DNA of 64,000 nucleotides from an uncultured Winogradskyella sp. (GTDB lineage Bacteria; Bacteroidota; Bacteroidia; Flavobacteriales; Flavobacteriaceae): NCBI RefSeq assembly GCF_947495255.1, contig NZ_CANLYI010000008.1, positions 124,001 to 188,000 of the forward strand, read 5' to 3'. Shown piece by piece: positions 54,040 to 61,679 of this stretch (position 1 is its first letter; each line of letters starts with the position of its first letter). The notes under the pieces were generated by a model. It saw only the letters and a program-made list of their open reading frames with translations, ran no database searches and was not told where the DNA came from. The position numbers and the translations under genes were made by a program.

Positions 54040-54507
54040 ATGAATTTACTAGACATCTTATTGGGTAAAAAAAAGACAATAAGTGATGACTTATTCAAAA
54101 CTATTGAGAGTAGTCGAATTAAAAGCCAAAATCCTAATAAAAACTATTCGTGGTTAACTGAATATAAAATACCCAATGCAAAAGAGTTCACAGTTATCAT
54201 TCTTGAAGGAAATAACCAAAAACCAAATTTAGTACAACTTAACAGAATTAAAAATATCCTGCAGAATCTTGATGAATTTTATCAAAAAATTGATATGGAA
54301 TTAAAACCGCACTTGAAAAATATAGCTATCAATAAAAGGTATATTTATGAAAATTGGAAATCAGAATTTTATTTGGAAGCTATTTATCCTCTTGATGATA
54401 ATAAAGTAGAATTTGAATTTTGTTTTAGCAGAATTAATAAGGAAAAAGAATTTATGATAATAACTTATCGCAATGGAAAACTAGAAAACGTTGATCTTAA
54501 AGCTTAA
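54040..54507 (+). CDS. Uncharacterised cytoplasmic protein
   Basis: 155 residues, no signal or membrane segment. Mixed alpha/beta with a helix-rich start (MNLLDILLGKKKTISDDLFKTIESSRIK, partly quoted), a lysine-rich middle (QLNRIKNILQNLDEFYQKIDMELKPHLKN) and a beta-rich end (FYLEAIYPLDDNKVEFEFCFSR). Resembles immunity-type or DUF-sized proteins found as single genes in variable regions, but no family was recognised. It is the last gene of the array; the arms TTAGCTT and AAGCCAA around it pair at 6 of 7 positions. Confidence 0.65.
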   Translation: MNLLDILLGKKKTISDDLFKTIESSRIKSQNPNKNYSWLTEYKIPNAKEFTVIILEGNNQKPNLVQLNRIKNILQNLDEFYQKIDMELKPHLKNIAINKRYIYENWKSEFYLEAIYPLDDNKVEFEFCFSRINKEKEFMIITYRNGKLENVDLKA

Positions 54508-54557
54508 GTATTACGAAAGCCAACAAAGTACTGTGGCAAAGAACAAGTAAAAAGGCA

Positions 54558-54731
54558 TTAATTTTTAACTAAAGTACATTTATAGTTTCCATCATATATT
54601 AATCCCGATTTAGCAATTGCAAAAGCCTATTTTAGTAGCTTATTACAGACCGCTGTTAATACTATTTTTTTACGCTTTCCTTTAGCTAAGATTCACTCGT
54701 AAAGATCTCGACAAGCTTTGTTGTGTAAAAT
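54558..54731 (-). pseudogene. Decayed C-terminal fragment of an IS110-type transposase
   Basis: Minus-strand reading gives HNKACRDLYE, stop, ILAKGKRKKIVLTAVCNKLLK, stop, AFAIAKSGLIYDGNYKCTLVKN, stop (quoted in parts). The KGK.KK..LTAV.NKLLK.AFAIAKS pattern is typical of the end of IS110-family transposases. Two internal stops arose at E|I and K|A, and no upstream transposase is left. It lies beside the last spacer, evidence of an old insertion and deletion at the array end. Confidence 0.72.
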
Positions 54732-54759
54732 TAATACTTGGTTATCAACTACTTTAAAA

Positions 54760-54873
54760 GAGCCTCACTAATTTCCTATTCCGTTTTTATTTGCTAAACT
54801 CCGTGCTTAACTACGCAACACCCAAGCGCAGCGAACAGACGAAGTAAACCATACACAAAATCGTTGTGCTTCG
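54760..54873 (+). repeat. Cassette-type spacer 11 (right part)
   Basis: Core TTCCGTTTTTATTTGCTAAAC, module AACACCCAAGCGCAGCGAAC (from 54817), then ATACACAAAATCGTTGTGCTTCG as right arm. No plus-strand gene follows; the next gene is on the minus strand, so this marks the array end. Its left arm (AAGCCAAC, 54517-54524) is separated from it by the IS110 remnant. Confidence 0.65.
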
Positions 54874-54948
54874 AATATATTTTTTAGAGCAACTTGTAAT
54901 GAATTTATAAATTGGGAAATAATAATTTCACAAATACATATTAAGAGG

Positions 54949-56088
54949 TTACGATTTCAATAAAAAGTCTCCGGTAAAATGCTGCTGCTCCTTTTCGGGT
55001 AAGGTATGAAAACTTGCAGCTTGTACATCACGGAAGAGTCGTTCAAGGTGATGCTTTTTATAAAAACTTTGTCCGCCTACGATGCCCATAGCTTTGGTAA
55101 CCGTGTCCTTGCAGGCATTAGCAACCAATGTCTTTCTAGTCAATACGGCAACACCCATTTTAGCTTCAGGCTGAAAATCTAAATTATTGGTAATGGCAAT
55201 CATATCGTTATGGAGCACCTCAGCCAATGTAAGACTATTATAAATGTCGCCTAGCATAATAGTAATATGAGGTGATTTACACTGTTTTACTTTTAACATT
55301 TCAAGGGTAAGCGTCATTGCTTTCTCAGCAATGCCAACATAAGGTGCCATAGTTAAGGGTAATGCAACGGTAAGCACGGCATTCCAAAACATTGGAAATT
55401 CGCCTTTCAATCTTTTCATCACAATAGCAGCATTAGGAACAAACACATTGTCAAGGGTTACAGTCTGCGAACCGGTACCACGCATCCCAAGCGTATACCA
55501 ATCATCTAATAACGCAATGCCTTCAGAAGTCATAGCAACTGTAAAGTGCAAGACCTGCCAACCTTCTTTTGGATCATGATAAGGCATGCTGGTCACCAAA
55601 ACATCTCCGAGTGCAGATTGGCTAGCAAATTGCTTCCGACCCGAAACCAAATAACCTGTATCCGTTTTTATCATAGTGCCATTAGAATCAAGCCAATCAC
55701 GTGCACCTGTACTCACCAAAACCAGATTGTTTTTAACCACCTCTTTTAGAAATGAACCTCCAGTGCCATGGTGTGTGTATTTCCATATATTGGCCGCAAG
55801 AAGATGTTGATGCATAGAAAGTGCCAATGCCGTAGAGGGGCAATAATGAGCAATTTTTACCAATATGTCGCACATCTCCTTAAAGGGCACTCCTCCTCCA
55901 CCCAAGACTTTAGGAATCATAGCCGTTAAATAGCCGTTTGCTTTTAACAAGGCATAATTATCGGCGACAACAGTAGCGTTATGGTCATGGGTAATGCCGT
56001 TTGCTGCCAATTCTTCGCCTAGCGCATCTATAAGAGACAACCAGCGTTTAGAAGAGGTTTTTGTTGCTTTAGTTTTATCCATTTCCAT
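54949..56088 (-). CDS. Acyl-CoA dehydrogenase family protein
   Basis: 379 residues. N-terminal helical domain (VLGGGGVPFKEMCDILVKIAHYCPSTALALSMHQHL), central beta domain (LVSGRKQFASQSALGDVLV; DDWYTLGMRGTGSQTVTLDNVFVP) and C-terminal helical domain with GGQSFYKKHHLERLFRDVQAASFHTLPEK. That ending resembles the monooxygenase/desulfurisation-type branch (SfnB/DszC-like) as much as beta-oxidation enzymes. It uses FAD on an unknown acyl or sulfur substrate. Base composition is noticeably richer in G+C than the neighbours, hinting at transfer. It lies 32 bases after an AraC regulator on the same strand. Confidence 0.85.
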   Translation of the reverse strand: MEMDKTKATKTSSKRWLSLIDALGEELAANGITHDHNATVVADNYALLKANGYLTAMIPKVLGGGGVPFKEMCDILVKIAHYCPSTALALSMHQHLLAANIWKYTHHGTGGSFLKEVVKNNLVLVSTGARDWLDSNGTMIKTDTGYLVSGRKQFASQSALGDVLVTSMPYHDPKEGWQVLHFTVAMTSEGIALLDDWYTLGMRGTGSQTVTLDNVFVPNAAIVMKRLKGEFPMFWNAVLTVALPLTMAPYVGIAEKAMTLTLEMLKVKQCKSPHITIMLGDIYNSLTLAEVLHNDMIAITNNLDFQPEAKMGVAVLTRKTLVANACKDTVTKAMGIVGGQSFYKKHHLERLFRDVQAASFHTLPEKEQQHFTGDFLLKS

Positions 56089-56120
56089 AATCAGAGGTTA
56101 GACATATTGTTATACGGTTC

Positions 56121-56996
56121 TTAAACGGTCAGTTGTGCTTTTTGAAATTTTAAAGGAGTAATACCATGTTCAGTCTTAAAAACTCTTGTGAAATGTGCTG
56201 GACTTTCAAAACCACAATCAAAAGCCACTTCATATATTTTTTGCTGCGTATGTTCTAATAATGTTTTAGCATGAAGGAGACGCTTTTTAGTGAGCCATTT
56301 TCCGGGAGAAGTGTCGTAGATATTATAAAAATCACGGTTAAATGTACTTAAGCTGCGATGCGTTAGTCTGGCAAACTCATCTAGAGATAGATTATATATA
56401 AAATTAGCCTCCATGATATTTTGAATAGAGGGCTTTACATCTTGCGAAATCTGCTTAAAGTAACTCCCAATCTTGGGATTAGATGAGAGTGATAAAATAT
56501 TGACTAATAATTCCTGAAATTTAATTTCCATCAAATATTTTGAAGGCTTTTCCTGATTAAAAAAGTACTCCACCATAGATGTAAAATAGGTGTTCAACGT
56601 CCTATCTAATTTTAGAGGGATCACACTATCACTAGGGATCTTGGTTTTTAGACTGCTGCCTATATCTGGTTTTTGGGAAATAAAATCTTTTATATAATCA
56701 TCCGGAATAAAAATGACCATGGCACAAAAATCGGCATCAAAAAACTTATGAATAACGTTAGCTCCTTTTTTTACAAAAAGCACCTCATTAGCATGAGCCA
56801 TATAACTATGTTCTAAGGTTCGCCATTTCTTTTTACCTTCTAATATATAAATAAAGTAGTTGAGATGAGACCATGCGGTGAAAATCGATTTTTCCTCCAT
56901 ACATCGATATTCCGAAAACATAAGTGAAGACACTTCAATTTTCTTGAATGTAGGATTGCTTTTTGCTGTATCGTAACCGTTTCCCATAGTTTTCAA
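56121..56996 (-). CDS. AraC family transcriptional regulator
   Basis: 291 residues. N-terminal cupin-like sensor (about 30-140: LNYFIYILEGKKKWRTLEHSYMAHANEVLFVKKG) and a C-terminal AraC DNA-binding pair of helix-turn-helices (LSLDEFARLTHRSLSTFNRDF; KIYEVAFDCGFESPAHFTRVFKTEHGITPLKFQ). An initial methionine at codon 4 is an alternative start. It is directly upstream of the acyl-CoA dehydrogenase and probably controls it. Confidence 0.92.
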   Translation of the reverse strand: MKTMGNGYDTAKSNPTFKKIEVSSLMFSEYRCMEEKSIFTAWSHLNYFIYILEGKKKWRTLEHSYMAHANEVLFVKKGANVIHKFFDADFCAMVIFIPDDYIKDFISQKPDIGSSLKTKIPSDSVIPLKLDRTLNTYFTSMVEYFFNQEKPSKYLMEIKFQELLVNILSLSSNPKIGSYFKQISQDVKPSIQNIMEANFIYNLSLDEFARLTHRSLSTFNRDFYNIYDTSPGKWLTKKRLLHAKTLLEHTQQKIYEVAFDCGFESPAHFTRVFKTEHGITPLKFQKAQLTV

Positions 56997-57148
56997 ATAA
57001 TATAGATACTTTAAAGTTACAATTTAATAGCAGAATCAACGTATAAGAATCAGAATATCAAATATTAAGCTCTGTTTTTTAACACTGTAAAATTGAGTAT
57101 TGATAAATAATAGGCGTGATGCCACCAATTCAAAGTGAAAATAAAATG

Positions 57149-57871
57149 CTAATCAATTTTTGCTGGCTTTAAGATCATATCATTTTCTATTGCCAGTGTT
57201 GCAAATTCTTCTGCACTTAGTGCTGTAGATTGTTTTCCAGGTGATGCACTTACTTTTTTAAAGAAATTCAACAAGCCGTGTTTAGCATTTGGTATCGTAG
57301 CGAATACCAATTTTAAAGGGGTATCTCCTGTGTTTTTAAAAGAATGCCATTCCCCTGGTGCGGTATACCATACGTAGCCTTCCTTAACAACGGTCTCTAT
57401 GCGCTTAGCGTTCTCGTAACTTATAACAACACCCTCTCCTGAAATAAAATAAGCAATTTCTTCCGTTTTATTATGCTTATGTTCTGGGAGCGCTCCACCG
57501 ACTCCTAACTCATATTTTGCAAAACCTGAAGACGCATTAGGGTGACTTTCAGCATCCATATAAATTTGAAGCATACCTCCCGAACCTAGATGGTCTTTAC
57601 GTTCTGGAAAAATCCACAATTCATCAATAGAATCTGGATTCATGATGCGCTTACCAGTATCAGATTGAGAAGAATGACTATGGGTATGCGGTTCTGTTTC
57701 ATCTGCATGATGATGTGGTGCTATGCCTTCTTCATCAATAGAAAGTTTGGCAATTGCTTCATTAGTTTTTTTGTCATGGTTAGCCTTTTCACCACAACCT
57801 ACAACAACATTAAATAGGAGTAATAAAACACCTAATACCAATACTTTAATAACATTCTTATTTTTAATCAT
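57149..57871 (-). CDS. Cupin-domain lipoprotein with histidine-rich linker
   Basis: 240 residues. Lipoprotein signal NVVVGCGEK (Cys near 26). A linker very rich in histidine follows (APHHHADETEPHTHSHSS), able to bind metal ions. Next comes a conserved cupin barrel (GGALPEHKHNKTEEIAYFISGEGVV and GEWHSFKNTGDTPLKLVFA) with the HxH...E...H metal motif intact. It is probably an extracytoplasmic metal-dependent enzyme or sensor. It is on the same strand as the AraC/acyl-CoA dehydrogenase pair, but 150 bases upstream and with its own promoter. Confidence 0.85.
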   Translation of the reverse strand: MIKNKNVIKVLVLGVLLLLFNVVVGCGEKANHDKKTNEAIAKLSIDEEGIAPHHHADETEPHTHSHSSQSDTGKRIMNPDSIDELWIFPERKDHLGSGGMLQIYMDAESHPNASSGFAKYELGVGGALPEHKHNKTEEIAYFISGEGVVISYENAKRIETVVKEGYVWYTAPGEWHSFKNTGDTPLKLVFATIPNAKHGLLNFFKKVSASPGKQSTALSAEEFATLAIENDMILKPAKID

Positions 57872-57917
57872 AATTATTTTTTTTTTAGGTTTTACAAAGG
57901 TTTAGTTTATGATATTA

Positions 57918-57946
57918 CAAAATTAAAAAGAATATACAGGTCTCAA
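57918..57946 (-). promoter_or_regulatory. Likely promoter of the cupin lipoprotein gene
   Basis: Minus strand TTG, 18 bases, TAATTTTG (plus 57944-57946 and 57918-57925), about 47 bases before the start. Confidence 0.4.
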
Positions 57947-58049
57947 TTGACCATGCCTTTCAATAAATTGACTGAGTATGTCAAAACTATAAATTTGAAA
58001 GAAATTGCATCTTGACTTTAACTCGGAACAATAAATTACGAGTGAGAAC

Positions 58050-58082
58050 AGCGCATATCGTGTATAGCCAATTCTAGCCAAC
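58050..58082 (+). repeat. Cassette left-arm fragment
   Basis: GCGCATATCGTGTATAGCCAATTCTAGCC resembles the beginning of the array spacers (GTGTAT...TTGCTAGTTCTAGCC). The rest of the spacer is missing. Confidence 0.45.
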
Positions 58083-58145
58083 ACAAAAACTAAAGACTAA
58101 AAATAACCCCATAAACAGTTATAAGTACATCTAAACTCCAAGCCA

Positions 58146-58895
58146 TTACAAACATTTCAAAACCGTAATACCCACACTGTCTTTAGCATTTAAGACATAT
58201 AAAGCGCCAGCCACTTCTTGGTAAAACCGCACACCAAGCACACATAGCGCAGTACCAATCCCACTTGGCAAAGTATCGGGTTCTAATGTCAACGTAGAAC
58301 CAGCATAAGAACGATCTAAAACCAAAGGAGGCGCCATATGTAGGGTGTAATTCAAATCGTCAAAATCAAAATCCAACACACCATAAGTGAGTGCAATATG
58401 AGTAGCACCTTCCACAAAATCGACTTGCGTAATATCAAAATCAGTAAGTGTTAAAGCCATATTGGCACTAGAAACATCAAACGCAAAGGGTAAAACTTGC
58501 CGTACATTACACACTGGCGTATAGCTAAACTGTTCTAACAATTTAAAACCATCCGCCTGCCCTATCCCAATAGCAACAGACCGATTGCCGCGTTTATGAA
58601 TTGTATCTAAAGCCTTTAATCGCGTAAACAAGCCCATCAAACGACTATGAAAATGTGTAAACTTATGTCCCTTATAAAACGGATACAAAGCAGATCTAAA
58701 CGCCTTATTCACCGCTGAGCAATGTCCAAACTCATTGGCATTTTCACGTACGCGTTTCATACTAACCTTCGTTTTTATCGCTTTTCTAGTAAATCCACCA
58801 CCCGCTTTTCGTGCAATCGGCTTACCATTCAAATAATAAAAATTAATGCCATTTAATGTCCCTACTAAAGGGATAATTCCGGTCTGTTGTGCCAT
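58146..58895 (-). CDS. Uncharacterised Bacteroidota protein
   Basis: 249 residues from MAQQTGIIPLVGTLNGINFYYLNGKPIARKAGGG; an earlier ATG would add 15 residues without family character. The start (M..QTGII.L.GT...I.FY...G...R..GG) is a pattern I recall in uncharacterised Bacteroidota proteins often found near mobile regions. The first 120 residues are basic, the last 130 beta-rich. No signal peptide. Composition is richer in G+C than the flanks. Function unknown. Confidence 0.65.
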   Translation of the reverse strand: MAQQTGIIPLVGTLNGINFYYLNGKPIARKAGGGFTRKAIKTKVSMKRVRENANEFGHCSAVNKAFRSALYPFYKGHKFTHFHSRLMGLFTRLKALDTIHKRGNRSVAIGIGQADGFKLLEQFSYTPVCNVRQVLPFAFDVSSANMALTLTDFDITQVDFVEGATHIALTYGVLDFDFDDLNYTLHMAPPLVLDRSYAGSTLTLEPDTLPSGIGTALCVLGVRFYQEVAGALYVLNAKDSVGITVLKCL

Positions 58896-59063
58896 AACAT
58901 CATATTTTAAGTTAAACACTTGCAAAACAGCAATATACAAAATATTTTAATACAGGTTATAGCGTGGTTATAGCATACTTATAAGGGGCTTAAAACAAGC
59001 TTATAGCATAATAGAACACATTGAGTGAGGAATAATACTAATATCCAGAACAGTAATACGAGC

Positions 59064-59200
59064 TTATAACCTTAAGAGGTGTATCATTAATGTCGTAATT
59101 CTAACCTGCTGAAGAAAATCCTATCAGATGTTCTATTACGTTTATATTTGCTAAATTAGATATCAAAAACACATAACATAATCACACAAAAAATCGTAAG
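59064..59200 (+). repeat. Cassette-type spacer 12 (solitary, outside the array)
   Basis: TTATAAC then CTTAAGAGGTGTATCATTAA at the left; GTTCTATTACG and TATATTTGCTAAATTAG core; right part AATCACACAAAAAATCGTAAG. It stands in front of the ModF-like gene. Confidence 0.55.
59143..59150 (+). promoter_or_regulatory. -7 element in spacer 12
   Basis: TATATTTG fits TAnnTTTG and sits 90 bases before the ModF-like start. No good -33 box. Confidence 0.4.
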
Positions 59201-59239
59201 AATCAATATTACATACAATACTCCCCAATTCAAGGCCAC

Positions 59240-60475
59240 ATGAAATCATCACATCATCATTATGCCATTGAAGACACCACGCGTTCACCACAAGCGCATT
59301 GGTTGCCTCACTTACTTAATGGCGCATATAAATTACCAGGATTAGAAGGAAAAAAAGGGGTTTTATTTTCAAATTCTGTTTTAGAAAAATATATTCAAGA
59401 AGAAGAAAAACACGATAATTTTGAGTTAACATCGAGAATAAACAGAAGCATTAGAACATTATCTACTGGTGAGCAAAAAAAAGCATTGCTATCTTATCTA
59501 CTGCAACAAAACCAAGATTTTATAGTATTAAATAATCCTTACGAAACCTTAGATAAAGCGTCTGTTTCTGTATTAAAACAACAGTTAATTACTTTGTCTA
59601 AAAGCATGCCTATTGTATTTATTTTCAACAGACAGGATGATCTATTACCCGTAATTACCCATATCATTACATTTGAAAAAGAGGAGCTCAAAGCATTAGT
59701 ACCCATTGAAGACTATATTTTTAAAAGAAGTGCGTTTGTTTTTGATAAAGATATCCCAACGGCAATAACAACGTACACCAATATTCCAGAAGTGCTAGTA
59801 GAACTTAAAAATGTACATGTGAATTATGAGGATCGTTCCATTCTAAAAGATATCAACTGGACCATTAAAAAAAAAGAGTTTTGGCATTTAATTGGCCCTA
59901 ATGGCTCTGGTAAGACGACGTTACTATCTATGATTTATGGAAACAATACTAAAGCCTATGGTCAAAACGTATATCTCTTTGGTAATAAAAAAGGCAGTGG
60001 CGAAAGTGTTTGGGAAATAAAGCAGAAAATTGGGTTTATTAGTCCTGCAATGTTAGAATTATTTAAACGAAGCTATACGGTTGAGCAAATGATTATTTCG
60101 GGCTTTTTTGATAGTGTTGGCTTATATCAATCACCATCGACCTTACAAATAAATACGGCTGCTCAGTGGATGGATGTCTTAAATTTAAGTAACCAAAAGA
60201 ACACCTCTTTTCTTAAATTATCACCAGCTATTCAACGTTTGATATTGATAGCAAGAGCTATGATTAAGCATCCGCCTTTATTGATTTTAGATGAACCATT
60301 AATTAATGTAGATGATGAAGGTACAGCACTTGTTTCTGCTTTAATAAACAAAATAGCAAAGGAAAGTGATACGAGTATTTTGTTTGTTTCTCATCGTGAC
60401 GAACCTAATATCCACCCAGATTTTATTTATAAGCTTCACCCTTCCCCAAATGGTTCTATAGGTATACAGAAATAA
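59240..60475 (+). CDS. ModF/PhrA-like tandem ABC ATPase
   Basis: 411 residues, two fused ABC-type halves without membrane domains. Half 1 (about 1-160) lacks Walker A but keeps a signature (LSTGEQ, 74-79) and has a Walker B without acids (FIVLNNP). Half 2 has intact Walker A GPNGSGKTT (219-227) and Walker B LLILDEP (347-353), but its signature is altered (LSPAIQ). One composite site would thus be formed from half 2 Walker motifs and the half 1 signature. ModF relatives are linked to molybdate, but no modABC is nearby. Function undetermined. A terminator follows. Confidence 0.82.
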   Translation: MKSSHHHYAIEDTTRSPQAHWLPHLLNGAYKLPGLEGKKGVLFSNSVLEKYIQEEEKHDNFELTSRINRSIRTLSTGEQKKALLSYLLQQNQDFIVLNNPYETLDKASVSVLKQQLITLSKSMPIVFIFNRQDDLLPVITHIITFEKEELKALVPIEDYIFKRSAFVFDKDIPTAITTYTNIPEVLVELKNVHVNYEDRSILKDINWTIKKKEFWHLIGPNGSGKTTLLSMIYGNNTKAYGQNVYLFGNKKGSGESVWEIKQKIGFISPAMLELFKRSYTVEQMIISGFFDSVGLYQSPSTLQINTAAQWMDVLNLSNQKNTSFLKLSPAIQRLILIARAMIKHPPLLILDEPLINVDDEGTALVSALINKIAKESDTSILFVSHRDEPNIHPDFIYKLHPSPNGSIGIQK

Positions 60476-60545
60476 CAAGAAAAGCCAATTTTAAAGAAAC
60501 AACAAAAGGACTAGAAACTAGTCTGTAAAATTTATACTAAAAATA

Positions 60546-60579
60546 AACGCACCTCTTTAAATGCTTAAAGAGGTGCGTT
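60546..60579. terminator. Bidirectional terminator
   Basis: Perfect 15-bp stem AACGCACCTCTTTAA / TTAAAGAGGTGCGTT with loop ATGC, followed by A/T-rich tails on both sides. It serves the ModF-like (+) and LipL32-like (-) genes. Confidence 0.88.
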
Positions 60580-60608
60580 ATTTTTAAATACGATATTTCT
60601 ATTGTTTA

Positions 60609-61289
60609 TTAAAGTTCATTTTTTAAGTCTTCAATAGTTTTAGCCATCACAACACCTGGTAATTTTACTGGTGCAGCAACTTCTGCCAAAAATGTTCCCT
60701 TAACCTCACCTTTTTTATACGTCGTAAAACCTATACGATACAAGCCAGCAGTTAATGCTTTTGTTGGACTTCCTACTTCACTTTTGTAACGCAATAAAGA
60801 ATTGTAGCTACTTCCACTTGGTTGTTTTGGCATTTCGCTACTATCATCATTAGTTGCTAATGTAGTCCATGTTGCACTTGCTACAGCATCTTCGGTAATA
60901 TCTTCTTTCTTAAAAATTGTAGATCGTTCTAATGTGATATAAGTATCAAAAAAATCAGTAGAAGCAGCGTTTTCTGTGTATTCTTCAGTTTTAATAGCGT
61001 CTTTAACTTTGTTATTTCCAACAGGAGAAATCATTCTTACACCTAATTCTGGAGCCACTGCTGGTACCCAAACATAAATGTAATACATTTTTTTACCGTC
61101 TTTAATCTCGTCTTCATTTCCTGGAGAAGCATAACCTGCATAAGATATGACATCAGTGTATGGCACTTTCACCGTTTTTGGTCCAATTTTCTTTTCTGTT
61201 AAACCTCCAAACTTCTTTAATTTTTGTGCTTGAACGTTATACATTGTGCATAAAGCAAATACTGATAATACTACTAATTTAATTTTCAT
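60609..61289 (-). CDS. LipL32-family exported protein
   Basis: 226 residues. A signal peptide is cleaved after NVQAQ; there is no lipobox cysteine, unlike the Leptospira lipoprotein. The mature part follows LipL32 closely in several blocks: KKMYYIYVWVPAVAPELGVRMISP, FFDTYITLERS, SSYNSLLRYKS and GLYRIGFTTYKKGEVKGTFLAEV. LipL32 is the major outer-membrane lipoprotein of pathogenic Leptospira, a calcium-binding, matrix-binding beta-sandwich. A free-living flavobacterial homologue without lipid anchor is probably periplasmic or secreted. Role unknown. It stands alone between terminators. Confidence 0.88.
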   Translation of the reverse strand: MKIKLVVLSVFALCTMYNVQAQKLKKFGGLTEKKIGPKTVKVPYTDVISYAGYASPGNEDEIKDGKKMYYIYVWVPAVAPELGVRMISPVGNNKVKDAIKTEEYTENAASTDFFDTYITLERSTIFKKEDITEDAVASATWTTLATNDDSSEMPKQPSGSSYNSLLRYKSEVGSPTKALTAGLYRIGFTTYKKGEVKGTFLAEVAAPVKLPGVVMAKTIEDLKNEL

Positions 61290-61679
61290 CTTTTTTAAAT
61301 TTATTAATTAATTATACGTGTTATTCTTATTTTAATTCAAATGTGACAGTTACTCCATATACTTGTAAAGTAGACGTTTTTATTTATAATTGAACGACTT
61401 CCTATATTTAATATGTTTCTCATATTCTTAGGCAAATTTATACCAATAGACACCTTTATATAACCCTATATTTAGTGAAACTGAACACCCTGAAAACAGT
61501 AACAAAACCTACACTTTAATCATTTTCAAGCACTTAAAAACATTTTATTTTAAAGATGAAATAGTTTTTTAAGATTCTATTTACTTAAAATGAAAAATTA
61601 GGGCATAAAAAAACTGAATTCAAAAAAAGCTTTACCAGCTCATTTTAAATTCAGTTTTTAATTTTAATCAACGTTTCTA
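61290..61679. other. Intergenic gap upstream of the LipL32-like gene
   Basis: Very AT-rich. Holds the terminator of the ankyrin gene at its far end (listed). A TAAATTTG box on the minus strand (61433-61440) lies 140 bases before the LipL32-like start without a -33 partner; not convincing as its promoter. Confidence 0.5.
61609..61659 (-). terminator. Terminator of the ankyrin gene
   Basis: Stem AAAAACTGAATT / AATTCAGTTTTT enclosing a smaller AGC/GCT stem; T-run follows on the minus strand. Confidence 0.75.

Larger units (their letters stand above)
54508..54948. other. Array end without intact gene
   Basis: This 441-base stretch holds the left arm after the last cassette gene, the IS110 remnant and the right part of the last spacer. 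No intact gene is supported. Confidence 0.6.
58896..59239. other. Intergenic region with one spacer copy
   Basis: Between divergent genes. Holds spacer 12 (listed); the first 160 bases are AT-rich and without recognised features. Confidence 0.5.

Noticed and set aside
40985-54524. Ordinary prophage or conjugative element
   Set aside because: No phage structural, integrase, relaxase or replication genes are present; the repeated spacers and single-gene units do not fit.
43169-54873. Spacers as simple rho-independent terminators
   Set aside because: Some contain small hairpins, but the conserved core, the paired inner arms and the cross-gene complementarity of the outer arms go beyond what termination requires.
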